A stretch of 7,780 bases of DNA from DAHUYF01 sp052143095. Its GTDB lineage: Bacteria; Pseudomonadota; Alphaproteobacteria; ATCC43930; CGMCC-115725. Where the stretch lies: NCBI GenBank assembly GCA_052143095.1, contig JBKQTR010000035.1, positions 1 through 7,780 of the forward strand, read 5' to 3'. Numbering within the stretch: the first letter of the stretch is position 1; each line of letters starts with the position of its first letter. The notes below the pieces were generated by a model. It did no database searches. It was not told the DNA's origin and saw only the letters and a list, made by a program, of their open reading frames with translations. Below, one piece after another: positions 1 to 6,493 of the stretch. Made by a program: the position numbers and the translations under genes.

Positions 1-909
1 GGCGAAGTCGGCGAGGCTTAGCACGTCTGGATCGTCAAGGCAGAACATGTCGCGATCGGCATCGGCAGTCGCGACGGTCTCAGTGGTCGCGCCCGTATGT
101 CCTTGAGCATAGATCATTCGCACCTGCTTCTTGCCAAGCGAGCGACGAAGAATAGCCCGATATCCCTTCTTGAACGTCGGTTTGTGGACATAGAACTCGT
201 CCGGGTCGGCCCGACCCTGAACGATGCTCTCGCCGAGGCCATAGGCACCGGTGATGAACACAACGTCGCGGAAGCCCGATTCGGTGTCGAGCGTAAAGAT
301 CACTCCGCTTGCGGCGAGGTCGGAGCGGACCATCTTCATTACACCCACCGAGAGTGCAACCTTGAAATGGTCGAAGCCGTTATCAAGGCGATAGACGATC
401 GCCCGGTCGGTGAAGATCGAGGCGAAACAGCGCCGGCAGGCCTCGAACACATCGTTCTCGCCTCGGATGTTGACGAAGCTCTCGTGCTGTCCGGCAAAGC
501 TGGCGGTAGGAAGGTCTTCGGCGGTCGCGGAGCTGCGGACGGCGACGGCGACGTCACGACCGTACTGCTCCTCCAAGGCGCGATAGGACGCGGCGATCTG
601 CCGACGCAGCTCGTCACCGCCGGTTGCGGCATAGACGATCCGGCGTGCGTCGTCTGCGCGCTTCGCTAGAGCCTCGACGTCGGTCTTGTCGATCCCGTCA
701 AGGAGCCGATGGAGGTTGCTTGCCGCATCAGCCTCGGCCAAAGCATCGCGATAGGCCTGTGCGGTGAGGGCAAACCCGTTCGGCACCCTGACGCCTTCCG
801 ACGCGAGGGTGGAATAGAGTTCGCCGAGGGAAGCGTTCTTGCCGCCGACGAGCGGCACATTCTCAAGCCGAATTTCACGAAACCACCGGACGTATTTTTG
901 CGCCGACAT
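1..909 (-). CDS. ppsA: Phosphoenolpyruvate synthase, N-terminal part (runs off left edge)
   Basis: Converts pyruvate, ATP and water to phosphoenolpyruvate, AMP and phosphate, the entry to gluconeogenesis; cytoplasmic. The 303 visible codons are open to the window edge and cover the N-terminal ATP-grasp (PEP/pyruvate-binding, PPDK_N) domain. Visible landmarks are VGGKNASLGE (residues 21-30, with the conserved Lys24), VPNGFALTA (42-50), the family hallmark VRSSATAEDLPTASFAGQ (124-141), and further on DTESGFRDVVFITGAYGLGE and PDEFYVHKPT. From memory these align closely with E. coli PpsA, whose total length is about 790 residues, so the phosphohistidine and PEP-binding domains lie outside the window. 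The ATG at 909 is chosen because GAGG (916-919) sits 6 bases upstream and the N-terminus matches the family. An FNR-type box lies 52 bases upstream. Pyruvate phosphate dikinase is less likely given the PpsA-like motifs. Confidence 0.95.
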   Translation of the reverse strand, partial: MSAQKYVRWFREIRLENVPLVGGKNASLGELYSTLASEGVRVPNGFALTAQAYRDALAEADAASNLHRLLDGIDKTDVEALAKRADDARRIVYAATGGDELRRQIAASYRALEEQYGRDVAVAVRSSATAEDLPTASFAGQHESFVNIRGENDVFEACRRCFASIFTDRAIVYRLDNGFDHFKVALSVGVMKMVRSDLAASGVIFTLDTESGFRDVVFITGAYGLGESIVQGRADPDEFYVHKPTFKKGYRAILRRSLGKKQVRMIYAQGHTGATTETVATADADRDMFCLDDPDVLSLADFA

Positions 910-961
910 GTGTTTCCTCGCGCATTGAGCAGCGAGGTTAATCGCTCTCGCTCACCAGGCA

Positions 962-975
962 TTGACATAAATCAA
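962..975 (-). promoter_or_regulatory. FNR/FixK-type binding site upstream of ppsA
   Basis: TTGACATAAATCAA is a perfect match to the TTGAY-N4-RTCAA consensus of FNR/FixK/Anr regulators. Its centre is 59.5 bases upstream of the ppsA ATG. On the minus strand a GATTAA hexamer (938-943) could act as -10, which would put the box near the -40 position expected of a class II FNR-activated promoter. The box is seen directly; regulator identity and direction of control are inferred. The rest of the 910-1013 spacer holds only the ppsA Shine-Dalgarno. Confidence 0.65.
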
Positions 976-1013
976 ATGTCGGACAGAGCCTGGCCTCAGT
1001 CTTCGCGGTCGTC

Positions 1014-1220
1014 TCACCAGCGGATTTCGCCGTGGCACGGTTCGGAGGTGAGCGGCGACTTCTCGGCAAGGAGTGACGCCAAGCCGAGAAAGGCTAGGCC
1101 CATCGCGTCGAGAAAGGTGCGTTTTGTGTCGATGGAGAGCGCATGGCGCGCTCCCCAGACATCATGGTAATAGGGCTCGATACTGGCCTGGGCTGCATCG
1201 AGCAGGCTCGGCATGCTCAT
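1014..1220 (-). pseudogene. malQ: 5' remnant of 4-alpha-glucanotransferase (amylomaltase) gene
   Basis: A 68-codon ORF whose ATG (1220-1218) overlaps the glgX stop as ATGA, the classic arrangement for translational coupling. Residues about 8-40 include IEPYYHDVWGARHALS and DTKRTFLDAMGL, which recall the N-terminus of proteobacterial MalQ (pattern IEP.Y.D.WG followed by .ETKRALLAAMG). Intact MalQ is roughly 500-720 residues; here the reading frame ends at a TGA (1016-1014), and the ppsA promoter region follows almost at once. The catalytic GH77 barrel is therefore absent. The last about 25 residues do not match any family I recognise and may mark a deletion junction. I infer a gene eroded by a large internal or 3' deletion. 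A functional short protein cannot be excluded but nothing supports it. The longer 83-codon version starting at 1265 lies inside glgX and is not favoured. Confidence 0.65.
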
Positions 1221-3391
1221 GGATCGAGGCTCGACGGTACCCGGCTTCCGCCAAGGCGGCAGCAAAACAGCAAGAAGGATCGCGGTTCGACCGTATAGAC
1301 AGAACCCGCCTCGAAGGAGGCCCCGTCACCGAGGCCGGACTCGCTCGCGGTGTCGACGAGCCGTACCCATGGTGCTGGAGGCGACGTGCTCGGCAGCAAA
1401 TAACGGGCCACTTCGCTGTCGGCGTTGAGGATGACGAGAAAGCTGTCGTCCGACTCCAGCTTGCCGGAAGTCGAATGATGGATGGTGCCCGCTTGCCCGC
1501 TCACGACATAGCTCAGGAACCGAGCGTGGGGGGCGTGCCAATCCTCATCGCCGTTCTCTCGGCCTTCAGGCGTCAGCCAGACGATATCTTTGATTGCGGT
1601 GCCAGGGATCACCCGGCCATGAAAGAAATGGCGCCGCCGAAAAACCATGTGATCGCTACGCAGTTGAATAAGCGCACGCACGAATTCCCGAAGCGCGCGC
1701 GCCTCTTCGCTCTCCAGGAGCGTCCAGTCGCACCAACCGATCTCGTTGTCCTGACAATATGCGTTGTTGTTGCCGTGTTGGCTGCGGCCAGCCTCATCGC
1801 CGGCGAGGAGCATGGGCACGCCCACCGAGAGCAGCAGCGTTGCCAACATGTTGCGTTTTTGTTGCCGCCGCAGCTTGCGTATGCCGGGGTCTCCGGTCGC
1901 GCCTTCGACACCATAGTTCGCGCTGTAGTTCTCGGCGTGGCCGTCGAGGTTGTCTTCGCCGTTCGCATCATTATGCCTGTCGCGGTAGCTGACGAGGTCC
2001 TCAAGCGTGAAGCCATCATGCGCCGTGAGGTAATTGACGCTGGCCCAAGGCCGCCTGCCGCGTTGTTCGAAGATGTCGCGCGACCCAGTAACGCGCGAGG
2101 CGAGCTCGGCCGCCACCCCTTCCTCGCCACGCCAGAATCGGCGCACGACGTCACGGTAGCGATCGTTCCATTCCGACCAGCCCGGCGGAAACTGACCGAG
2201 CCGATAGCCTTGCTCGCCGAGGTCCCACGGCTCGGCGATAAGCTTGACCTCGGCGAGCACGGGATCTTGTTGGATCGCGTCAAGAAAACCCGAATGCCGG
2301 TCGAAAACCTCGTCCTCACCGCGGGCAAGGGTCGTCGCGAGATCGATGCGGAAGCCGTCCACATGGATTTCTGCAACCCAATAGCGTAGCGCGTCCATCA
2401 CCAGTTGCATGACGCGAGGGTGATGGAGGTTGAGGCTGTTGCCACAGCCCGTAAAGTCGCGGTAGCGCCGCCCGTCCTTGTGATCGAGCCGGTAATAGCT
2501 CGCGTTGTCGATCCCTCGAAAACTCAAGGTCGGCCCGAGCGGACCGCCTTCAGCCGTGTGGTTGAAGACGACATCCAGAATCACTTCGAGACCGGCGTCA
2601 TGCAAGCGATGCACGGCCGTCCTAACCTCATGCAGAGTCTGCTCGGCGAGGTAGCGGGGCTCGGGCGCGAAGAATGCGATCGGGTTATAGCCCCAGAAAT
2701 TCCGGAGTCCGCGCTTGATGAGCGGCAACTCCTCGAGGAAGGCCTGGACGGGCATGAGTTCGAGGGCGGTCACCCCAAGCTTGCCGAGGTATCCGATGAT
2801 CGCCGGATTCGCCAGCCCCGCAAAAGTCCCGCGCCGCGGCACGGCGATTTCCGGGTGCCGCATGGTGAAACCCCGCACATGGAGCTCATAAATCACCGTG
2901 TCGTGCCATGGCCGGCGCGGCGGTCGGTCATCGCCCCAGGTGAAGGCCGGGTCGACGACGCGGCATTTCGGCACGAAAGGCGCGCTGTCGCGCGTATCGA
3001 ATGACAGATCTGCATCCGGACTCCTGGTGTCATAACCGAAAACGGCGTCGTTCCACTGAAACCGCCCATGCAGCATCCGGGCATAAGGATCGACTAGCAG
3101 CTTGTGGTGGTTGAACCGGTGGCCTCGCTCGGGCGCATAGGGCCCGAAGACGCGATAGCCGTAGAGCTGTCCCGGAGCAATGTCCGGTAAATAGCCATGC
3201 CAGACGCCGTTCGTGTGCTCGGGCAGTTCTATGCGGTCGAGCTCGGTTGCCCCGGACCGATCAAAAAGGCACAACTCCACCCGCTCGGCATTCTCCGAGA
3301 AGAGAGCAAAATTCACACCCTTGCCGGTCCAGTGCGCGCCGAGCGGAAAGGGCGCTCCCGGCCACACACGAATCCGAGGCGCACTCGTCAT
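1217..3391 (-). CDS. glgX: Glycogen debranching enzyme GlgX (GH13)
   Basis: Hydrolyses alpha-1,6 branch points of phosphorylase-trimmed glycogen, releasing short maltodextrins; cytoplasmic. At 724 residues it is in the usual range for GlgX/isoamylase-type enzymes. The N-terminal beta-sandwich (CBM48-like; GKGVNFALFSENAERVELCLFD, about 24-44) precedes a GH13 barrel from about residue 165. All four GH13 regions are present: DVVFNH (273-278), GFRIDLA (346-352) with nucleophile Asp350, IAEPWD (385-390) with acid/base Glu387, and TAHDG (456-460) with His458-Asp459. A C-terminal beta domain follows. The gene is intact although both neighbours are broken: it starts 7 bases after the stop of the glgB remnant and its stop overlaps the malQ remnant start. 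No strong Shine-Dalgarno is seen, consistent with former coupling to glgB. Transcription probably comes from the FNR-like promoter near 3660-3708. Confidence 0.96.
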   Translation of the reverse strand: MTSAPRIRVWPGAPFPLGAHWTGKGVNFALFSENAERVELCLFDRSGATELDRIELPEHTNGVWHGYLPDIAPGQLYGYRVFGPYAPERGHRFNHHKLLVDPYARMLHGRFQWNDAVFGYDTRSPDADLSFDTRDSAPFVPKCRVVDPAFTWGDDRPPRRPWHDTVIYELHVRGFTMRHPEIAVPRRGTFAGLANPAIIGYLGKLGVTALELMPVQAFLEELPLIKRGLRNFWGYNPIAFFAPEPRYLAEQTLHEVRTAVHRLHDAGLEVILDVVFNHTAEGGPLGPTLSFRGIDNASYYRLDHKDGRRYRDFTGCGNSLNLHHPRVMQLVMDALRYWVAEIHVDGFRIDLATTLARGEDEVFDRHSGFLDAIQQDPVLAEVKLIAEPWDLGEQGYRLGQFPPGWSEWNDRYRDVVRRFWRGEEGVAAELASRVTGSRDIFEQRGRRPWASVNYLTAHDGFTLEDLVSYRDRHNDANGEDNLDGHAENYSANYGVEGATGDPGIRKLRRQQKRNMLATLLLSVGVPMLLAGDEAGRSQHGNNNAYCQDNEIGWCDWTLLESEEARALREFVRALIQLRSDHMVFRRRHFFHGRVIPGTAIKDIVWLTPEGRENGDEDWHAPHARFLSYVVSGQAGTIHHSTSGKLESDDSFLVILNADSEVARYLLPSTSPPAPWVRLVDTASESGLGDGASFEAGSVYTVEPRSFLLFCCRLGGSRVPSSLDP

Positions 3392-3398
3392 GTATCGC

Positions 3399-3633
3399 CT
3401 ATCCGCGCTCGGGTTGGAGCAGGAGGACGGCCAGCGGCGGGAGCGTCAAGGCATGCGAATAGGGCCGGCCATGCCACGGCACAGGCGCCGCCGCGACGCC
3501 TCCCGCATTGCCGACCCCGCTCCCAGTCGGTATTCAGAATCTCGCGGTGACGGCCGCCGGACGGAACGCCGATGCGGTAATTCCGCCGCACCACCGGGGT
3601 GAAGTTGCACAGCTGAGACCGCACCACGTAACC
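3399..3633 (-). pseudogene. glgB: 3' remnant of glycogen branching enzyme gene, frameshifted
   Basis: Only the last about 75 codons of a branching enzyme are left, in two frames. Bases 3633-3525 encode LCNFTPVVRRNYRIGVP and then GGRHREILNTDW; continuing in that frame gives nonsense. Shifting frame at about 3524 gives GSGVGNAGGVAAAPVPWHGR, then SHALTLPPLAVLLLQPERG and a TAG stop (3401-3399). Both halves match the GlgB C-terminus, for example E. coli NFTPVPRHDYRFG, REILNTDS, GSNAGNGG and SLTLPPLA. Intact GlgB is about 630-760 residues. The N-terminal domains, the GH13 barrel and its catalytic residues are gone, and an in-frame TAG (3636-3634) sits just upstream of the remnant. The stop lies 7 bases before glgX, so an ancestral glgB-glgX operon is likely. 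A sequencing error could explain the frameshift, but not the missing about 90 percent of the gene. Confidence 0.88.
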
Positions 3634-3659
3634 CTAGGCGCTCGGCTCTGTTTCAAACA

Positions 3660-3708
3660 TATTTCAACATAAAGACTTCTGGACCAGGAGCGCCTTGCGC
3701 TGGATCAA
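3660..3708 (-). promoter_or_regulatory. Candidate FNR-type promoter driving glgB remnant-glgX-malQ remnant
   Basis: On the minus strand TTGATCCAGCGCAA (3708-3695) keeps one perfect FNR half-site (TTGAT) and the outer CAA of the other. TATGTT (3671-3666) could be a -10, with a start near 3660. The box centre would then be about -41.5, the spacing of class II FNR/CRP-type promoters. The box also overlaps a 7-bp inverted repeat, GCGCCTT (3690-3696) and AAGGCGC (3707-3713), with a 10-base loop. Inferred from sequence only. Confidence 0.45.
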
Positions 3709-3766
3709 GGCGCAAAACTGTGACCATGGCCGCGGCGCGTTCGTCTCGTGACCGGTGCATGTGCCC

Positions 3767-3780
3767 TTGACCTGAATCAA
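3767..3780 (+). promoter_or_regulatory. FNR/FixK-type binding site upstream of glgA
   Basis: TTGACCTGAATCAA fits TTGAY-N4-RTCAA perfectly. Its centre is about 116 bases upstream of the glgA start and about 72 bases from the second FNR-like box at 3695-3708, so it could serve glgA, the divergent glgX unit, or both. No convincing -10 stands at class II spacing in the glgA direction, because that position is occupied by the direct-repeat segment at 3794-3830. Confidence 0.6.
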
Positions 3781-3793
3781 TGCTCCATACGGC

Positions 3794-3830
3794 TGGTCGG
3801 CGGAACCTCCCCTCAGGTGGTCGGCGGAAC
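3794..3830. repeat. Perfect 13-bp direct repeat in the glgA leader region
   Basis: TGGTCGGCGGAAC occurs at 3794-3806 and again, identical, at 3818-3830, separated by 11 bases (24-bp period). It lies between the FNR-type box and the glgA start. Repeated short sequences like this occur at transposon ends and as tandem operator sites; I cannot tell which. Apart from this repeat and the FNR-like elements, the 3634-3889 spacer shows no gene or terminator that I can support. Confidence 0.7.
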
Positions 3831-3889
3831 ATGTCAAAAGATACCCCGCAGCTTCGCGCGTCGTAAAGAAAAGGCTTGGGAGACCGTCC

Positions 3890-5398
3890 TTGCGTGTGCT
3901 CTTCGTATCCTCGGAGATCTATCCTCTCGCCAAGACCGGCGGCCTCGCGGATGTGAGCGCGGCGCTGCCAAAGGCGTTGACCGCGCTCGGCGTCGAGATG
4001 CAGCTCCTGCTCCCGGGCTATCCGAAAGCCATCGAATCCGCGACCAACAAATCGGTGGAGGTCGAGGTCACAGATTTCATGGGCGCTGGTCCGATGCGGC
4101 TGATTTCCGCGCGCGTGCCTGACACCGCCCTCCCCCTTTGGCTCGTCGACTGCCCGTCGCTGTTTCGGCGTCCCGGCGGCCCGTACCAGGACGAGAATGG
4201 GCAAGACTGGCCCGACAATGCGCTGCGCTTCGCCGTGTTCAACCATGTCGCGGCACGACTTTCGCTCGGCCTGCTGGCGGCGAATTGGCGGGCCGACATC
4301 GTCCATGCCAACGATTGGCATGCCGGGCTGCTTCCGGCGATCTTGGCCGGCACCCCCGGCCAAAGGCCTGCGACAGTCCTCACGATACACAACCTTGCCT
4401 ATCAGGGGCTGTTTCCCGCCGCCCTCTTTCCCCAGCTCGGCCTTCCCAGTGACAGCTTCACGCCGGACGGGCTCGAGTTCTATGGCAAAATCTCGTTCCT
4501 CAAGGCCGGCATCCGCTACAGCGATCGTCTGACAACCGTAAGCCCTACCTATGCGCGGGAGATCCTCACCGCCGAATATGGTTGTGGGCTCGAAGGGCTG
4601 CTGCAACATCGCGCGCAAGATCTTATCGGCATCCTCAATGGGGTGGACTACGGCATTTGGGATCCCGCGATTGATGCCAATCTCCCCGCCAGCTTCACGT
4701 CGCGGAACATCGCCGGCAAGCGGGTATGCAAGACCGCACTGCAGGACGAGCTTGGTCTCGAGGCGGATTCGGAGGCCGCGCTCGTCGCATTTGTGAGTCG
4801 GATTACGGAACAGAAGATGGCGGATGTGGTAGCCGCCGCATTGCCGGGGATCGTTGAGAGCGGCGCCCAATGCGCGTTGCTCGGGGACGGCGATCGCGGC
4901 CTCGAAGAGCGCTTCGAGCTGACGGCGCGCGACCACCCGGGCCGGATCGCGGTCCGCATCGGCTACGAGGAGCCGCTGGCGCACCGAGTCATGGCGGGTG
5001 GCGACATCCTACTTCATCCCGCCCGCTTCGAGCCATGCGGGCTCACGCAGCTTTATGCGATGCGCTACGGCACCTTGCCTGTGGTGAGGCGCACGGGCGG
5101 GCTCTGCGATACCGTAATGGATGCGACCGACCGCTCGGTCCGTTGCGGCACGGCGACCGGGTTCGCGTTCGAGAGCGCAGATATCGCCGATTTGCTTCGC
5201 TGCGTCGACCGGGCGCTCGCGCTCCACCGGCAACCCTTGGTATGGCGCAAGGTACAGCGACAGGCGATGACTCAGGATTTCGGTTGGTCGGGATCGGCGC
5301 GTCGCTATCTCGCGCTTTACCACGACCTAGTGCCACCGGCAGTCGTTGTATCTGAAGCCGTGACGGCCGACCCCGTGCTCGAAAAGGCTGCCGGATAG
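3890..5398 (+). CDS. glgA: Glycogen synthase (ADP-glucose type, GT5)
   Basis: Transfers glucose from ADP-glucose to the growing alpha-1,4-glucan; cytoplasmic. The 502 residues are close to E. coli GlgA (477). Visible family landmarks are MRVLFVSSEIYPLAKTGG at the N-terminus with the ADP-glucose-binding KTGGLADV (15-22), HANDWHAGL (139-147), TIHNLAYQG (165-173), the SRITEQK loop (303-309) with the Arg304/Lys309 pair, and the C-terminal RFEPCGLTQLY (379-389) with Glu381, then GTLPVVRRTGGLCDTV. The start is TTG (3890): no ATG or GTG fits the conserved N-terminus, and GGGAGA (3878-3883) lies 6 bases upstream. An oddity is SRITEQKM where the family usually has QKG. It heads a plus-strand operon with a DUF2934-like ORF and pfkB. 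A long antisense frame over this gene is a composition shadow. Confidence 0.96.
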   Translation: MRVLFVSSEIYPLAKTGGLADVSAALPKALTALGVEMQLLLPGYPKAIESATNKSVEVEVTDFMGAGPMRLISARVPDTALPLWLVDCPSLFRRPGGPYQDENGQDWPDNALRFAVFNHVAARLSLGLLAANWRADIVHANDWHAGLLPAILAGTPGQRPATVLTIHNLAYQGLFPAALFPQLGLPSDSFTPDGLEFYGKISFLKAGIRYSDRLTTVSPTYAREILTAEYGCGLEGLLQHRAQDLIGILNGVDYGIWDPAIDANLPASFTSRNIAGKRVCKTALQDELGLEADSEAALVAFVSRITEQKMADVVAAALPGIVESGAQCALLGDGDRGLEERFELTARDHPGRIAVRIGYEEPLAHRVMAGGDILLHPARFEPCGLTQLYAMRYGTLPVVRRTGGLCDTVMDATDRSVRCGTATGFAFESADIADLLRCVDRALALHRQPLVWRKVQRQAMTQDFGWSGSARRYLALYHDLVPPAVVVSEAVTADPVLEKAAG

Positions 5399-5405
5399 GA
5401 GGTGA
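5397..5405 (+). promoter_or_regulatory. Near-perfect Shine-Dalgarno for the DUF2934-like ORF
   Basis: AGGAGGTGA overlaps the glgA stop codon and is almost fully complementary to the 16S rRNA tail. It lies 6 bases before the ATG at 5412. This decides the reading: ribosomes here most likely start the small ORF, and the GTG at 5402, which lies inside the Shine-Dalgarno, is not a plausible pfkB start. Confidence 0.75.
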
Positions 5406-5411
5406 CGCACG

Positions 5412-5561
5412 ATGGCACCCGGGATCGCGAAACGAGCCTGTTCCATGTGCAGGCCGGAGGGTCGGCCGAGCGGAAGAGACCTCAGGCATTGGCTCCGCGC
5501 GCAGACCGAGCACGAGAATCAGCTCGTGGTACTAAAGTGTGCCCGCGCATCGCCACGTTGA
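5412..5561 (+). CDS. Small DUF2934-like protein (49 aa)
   Basis: An ORF of 49 codons between glgA and pfkB, starting 13 bases after the glgA stop and overlapping the pfkB start by 25 bases. It has the strongest ribosome-binding site in the window. Its centre, PEGRPSGRDLRHWLRAQTE (residues 15-33), resembles the DUF2934 core, which I recall as roughly LWE..GRP.GRD..HWL.AE.E. The aromatic/acidic LWE part is replaced by CSMC here, and the protein is shorter than most family members. DUF2934 has no assigned function; members are common in alphaproteobacteria. There is no signal peptide or membrane segment. The C-terminal tail (LKCARASPR) is read from sequence that also encodes the PfkB N-terminus. 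It could be a real translated gene coupling glgA to pfkB, or a decaying copy; the core motif and ribosome site favour the former. Confidence 0.62.
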   Translation: MAPGIAKRACSMCRPEGRPSGRDLRHWLRAQTEHENQLVVLKCARASPR

Positions 5562-6493
5562 CGCTGAATCCAGCGGTGGATCTGGCCTGCACCGCAGCGT
5601 CAGTAAGGCCCACACACAAGACTCGGACGTTCGAAGAGCGGTTCGACCCGGGTGGGGGAGGCATCAACGTCGCCCGCGTGGTTCATGTGTTGGGCGGCGA
5701 CGCGCTGGCGCTGATCATGACCGGCGGTGTGACCGGACGCCTGGTCGAGGAGCTGCTCGATGAAGCCGGCGTTCGGTGGCAGGCACTGCCGATCCGTGGC
5801 CGAACCCGCATCAGCGTGAACGTGCATGATCGCCAGAGCGGCCTCGAATATCGCTTCGTGCCGGAGGGTCCCAACGTCGAGCAAGACGAGTGGAATGGGG
5901 CCCTAATTGTCCTGCAGGAAGCAGAGGGCGAGTGGCTCGTCGCGAGTGGTAGTCTGCCACGCGGCGTACCAGCGGACTTCTATGCTCAAGCTGCCGCCAT
6001 CGCCTCGCGGCGTGGTCAGAAATTCGTCCTCGACACCTCAGGCTCGGCTCTACGCACCGCGATCGGCCATGGGATAGAGCTGCTGAAGTTAAGCCTTAGC
6101 GAACTCGAGTTCCTGATCGGTCGTGAACTGCATGATCCGCAGTCACAGGAGAAGGAGGTTGCCTCGCTGATTCGTTCCGGAGCAGCCCGGATGATCGCTG
6201 TCAGCCTTGGGCGGGATGGGGCGATCCTTGGGACAAGCGACGGCGTCAGCCGGCTTCCCACGGTGAAGGTCGAAGAGTGCAGCGCAGTCGGTGCTGGCGA
6301 CAGCTTTCTCGCCGGCCTAGTACTCGGACTAGCGCGGGGTCTGTCCGACAGGCAGGCACTGGCACTCGGCATCGCTGCCGGCGCTGCTTCTGTCGCGACT
6401 TATGGTACTGCCCAGGTGCGCCGAGCTGACGTAGAAGCCTTTTACCGAAAGTTGTGTGGTGAACCAGCACCGATCATCGCCTCCGGCACGTGA
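5537..6493 (+). CDS. pfkB: 6-phosphofructokinase, PfkB (Pfk-2) type, ribokinase family
   Basis: Phosphorylates fructose 6-phosphate with ATP to fructose 1,6-bisphosphate; cytoplasmic. From GTG 5537 it is 318 residues, near E. coli Pfk-2 (309). The N-terminus (IATLTLNPAVDL, 5-16) matches PfkB. FDPGGGGINVARV (36-48) carries the GGGGINVAR form typical of Pfk-2 rather than the GGKG of FruK/LacC. SGSLPRGVP (137-145) and the PfkB signature VGAGDSF (251-257), with catalytic Asp255, complete the active site. Differences from E. coli: the KPNQKEL segment involved in nucleotide binding is KLSLSEL (184-190). An upstream GTG at 5402 keeps the frame open, but that extension has no family similarity and overlaps the small ORF. 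No strong Shine-Dalgarno precedes 5537, which suggests coupling to that ORF. FruK or tagatose-6-phosphate kinase are less likely alternatives. Confidence 0.88.
   Translation: MCPRIATLTLNPAVDLACTAASVRPTHKTRTFEERFDPGGGGINVARVVHVLGGDALALIMTGGVTGRLVEELLDEAGVRWQALPIRGRTRISVNVHDRQSGLEYRFVPEGPNVEQDEWNGALIVLQEAEGEWLVASGSLPRGVPADFYAQAAAIASRRGQKFVLDTSGSALRTAIGHGIELLKLSLSELEFLIGRELHDPQSQEKEVASLIRSGAARMIAVSLGRDGAILGTSDGVSRLPTVKVEECSAVGAGDSFLAGLVLGLARGLSDRQALALGIAAGAASVATYGTAQVRRADVEAFYRKLCGEPAPIIASGT

Noticed and set aside
97..669. 190-codon plus-strand frame, plus a second at 709-1170
   Set aside because: Both overlap the ppsA coding strand in antisense; ppsA matches its family throughout and leaves no room for them.
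1073..2389. 438-codon open frame on the plus strand opposite glgX
   Set aside because: It is antisense to an intact GlgX with all GH13 motifs; GC-rich coding DNA commonly leaves a long open antisense frame, and the translation shows no recognisable domain.
3653..4984. 443-codon open frame on the minus strand opposite glgA
   Set aside because: Antisense to conserved GlgA motifs; no recognisable family, and it crosses the intergenic control region. Treated as a composition shadow.
5402..5536. GTG 5402 as the pfkB start, giving a 45-residue N-terminal extension
   Set aside because: The GTG lies inside the AGGAGGTGA ribosome site, the extension is not PfkB-like, and the same bases encode the DUF2934-like ORF in another frame.
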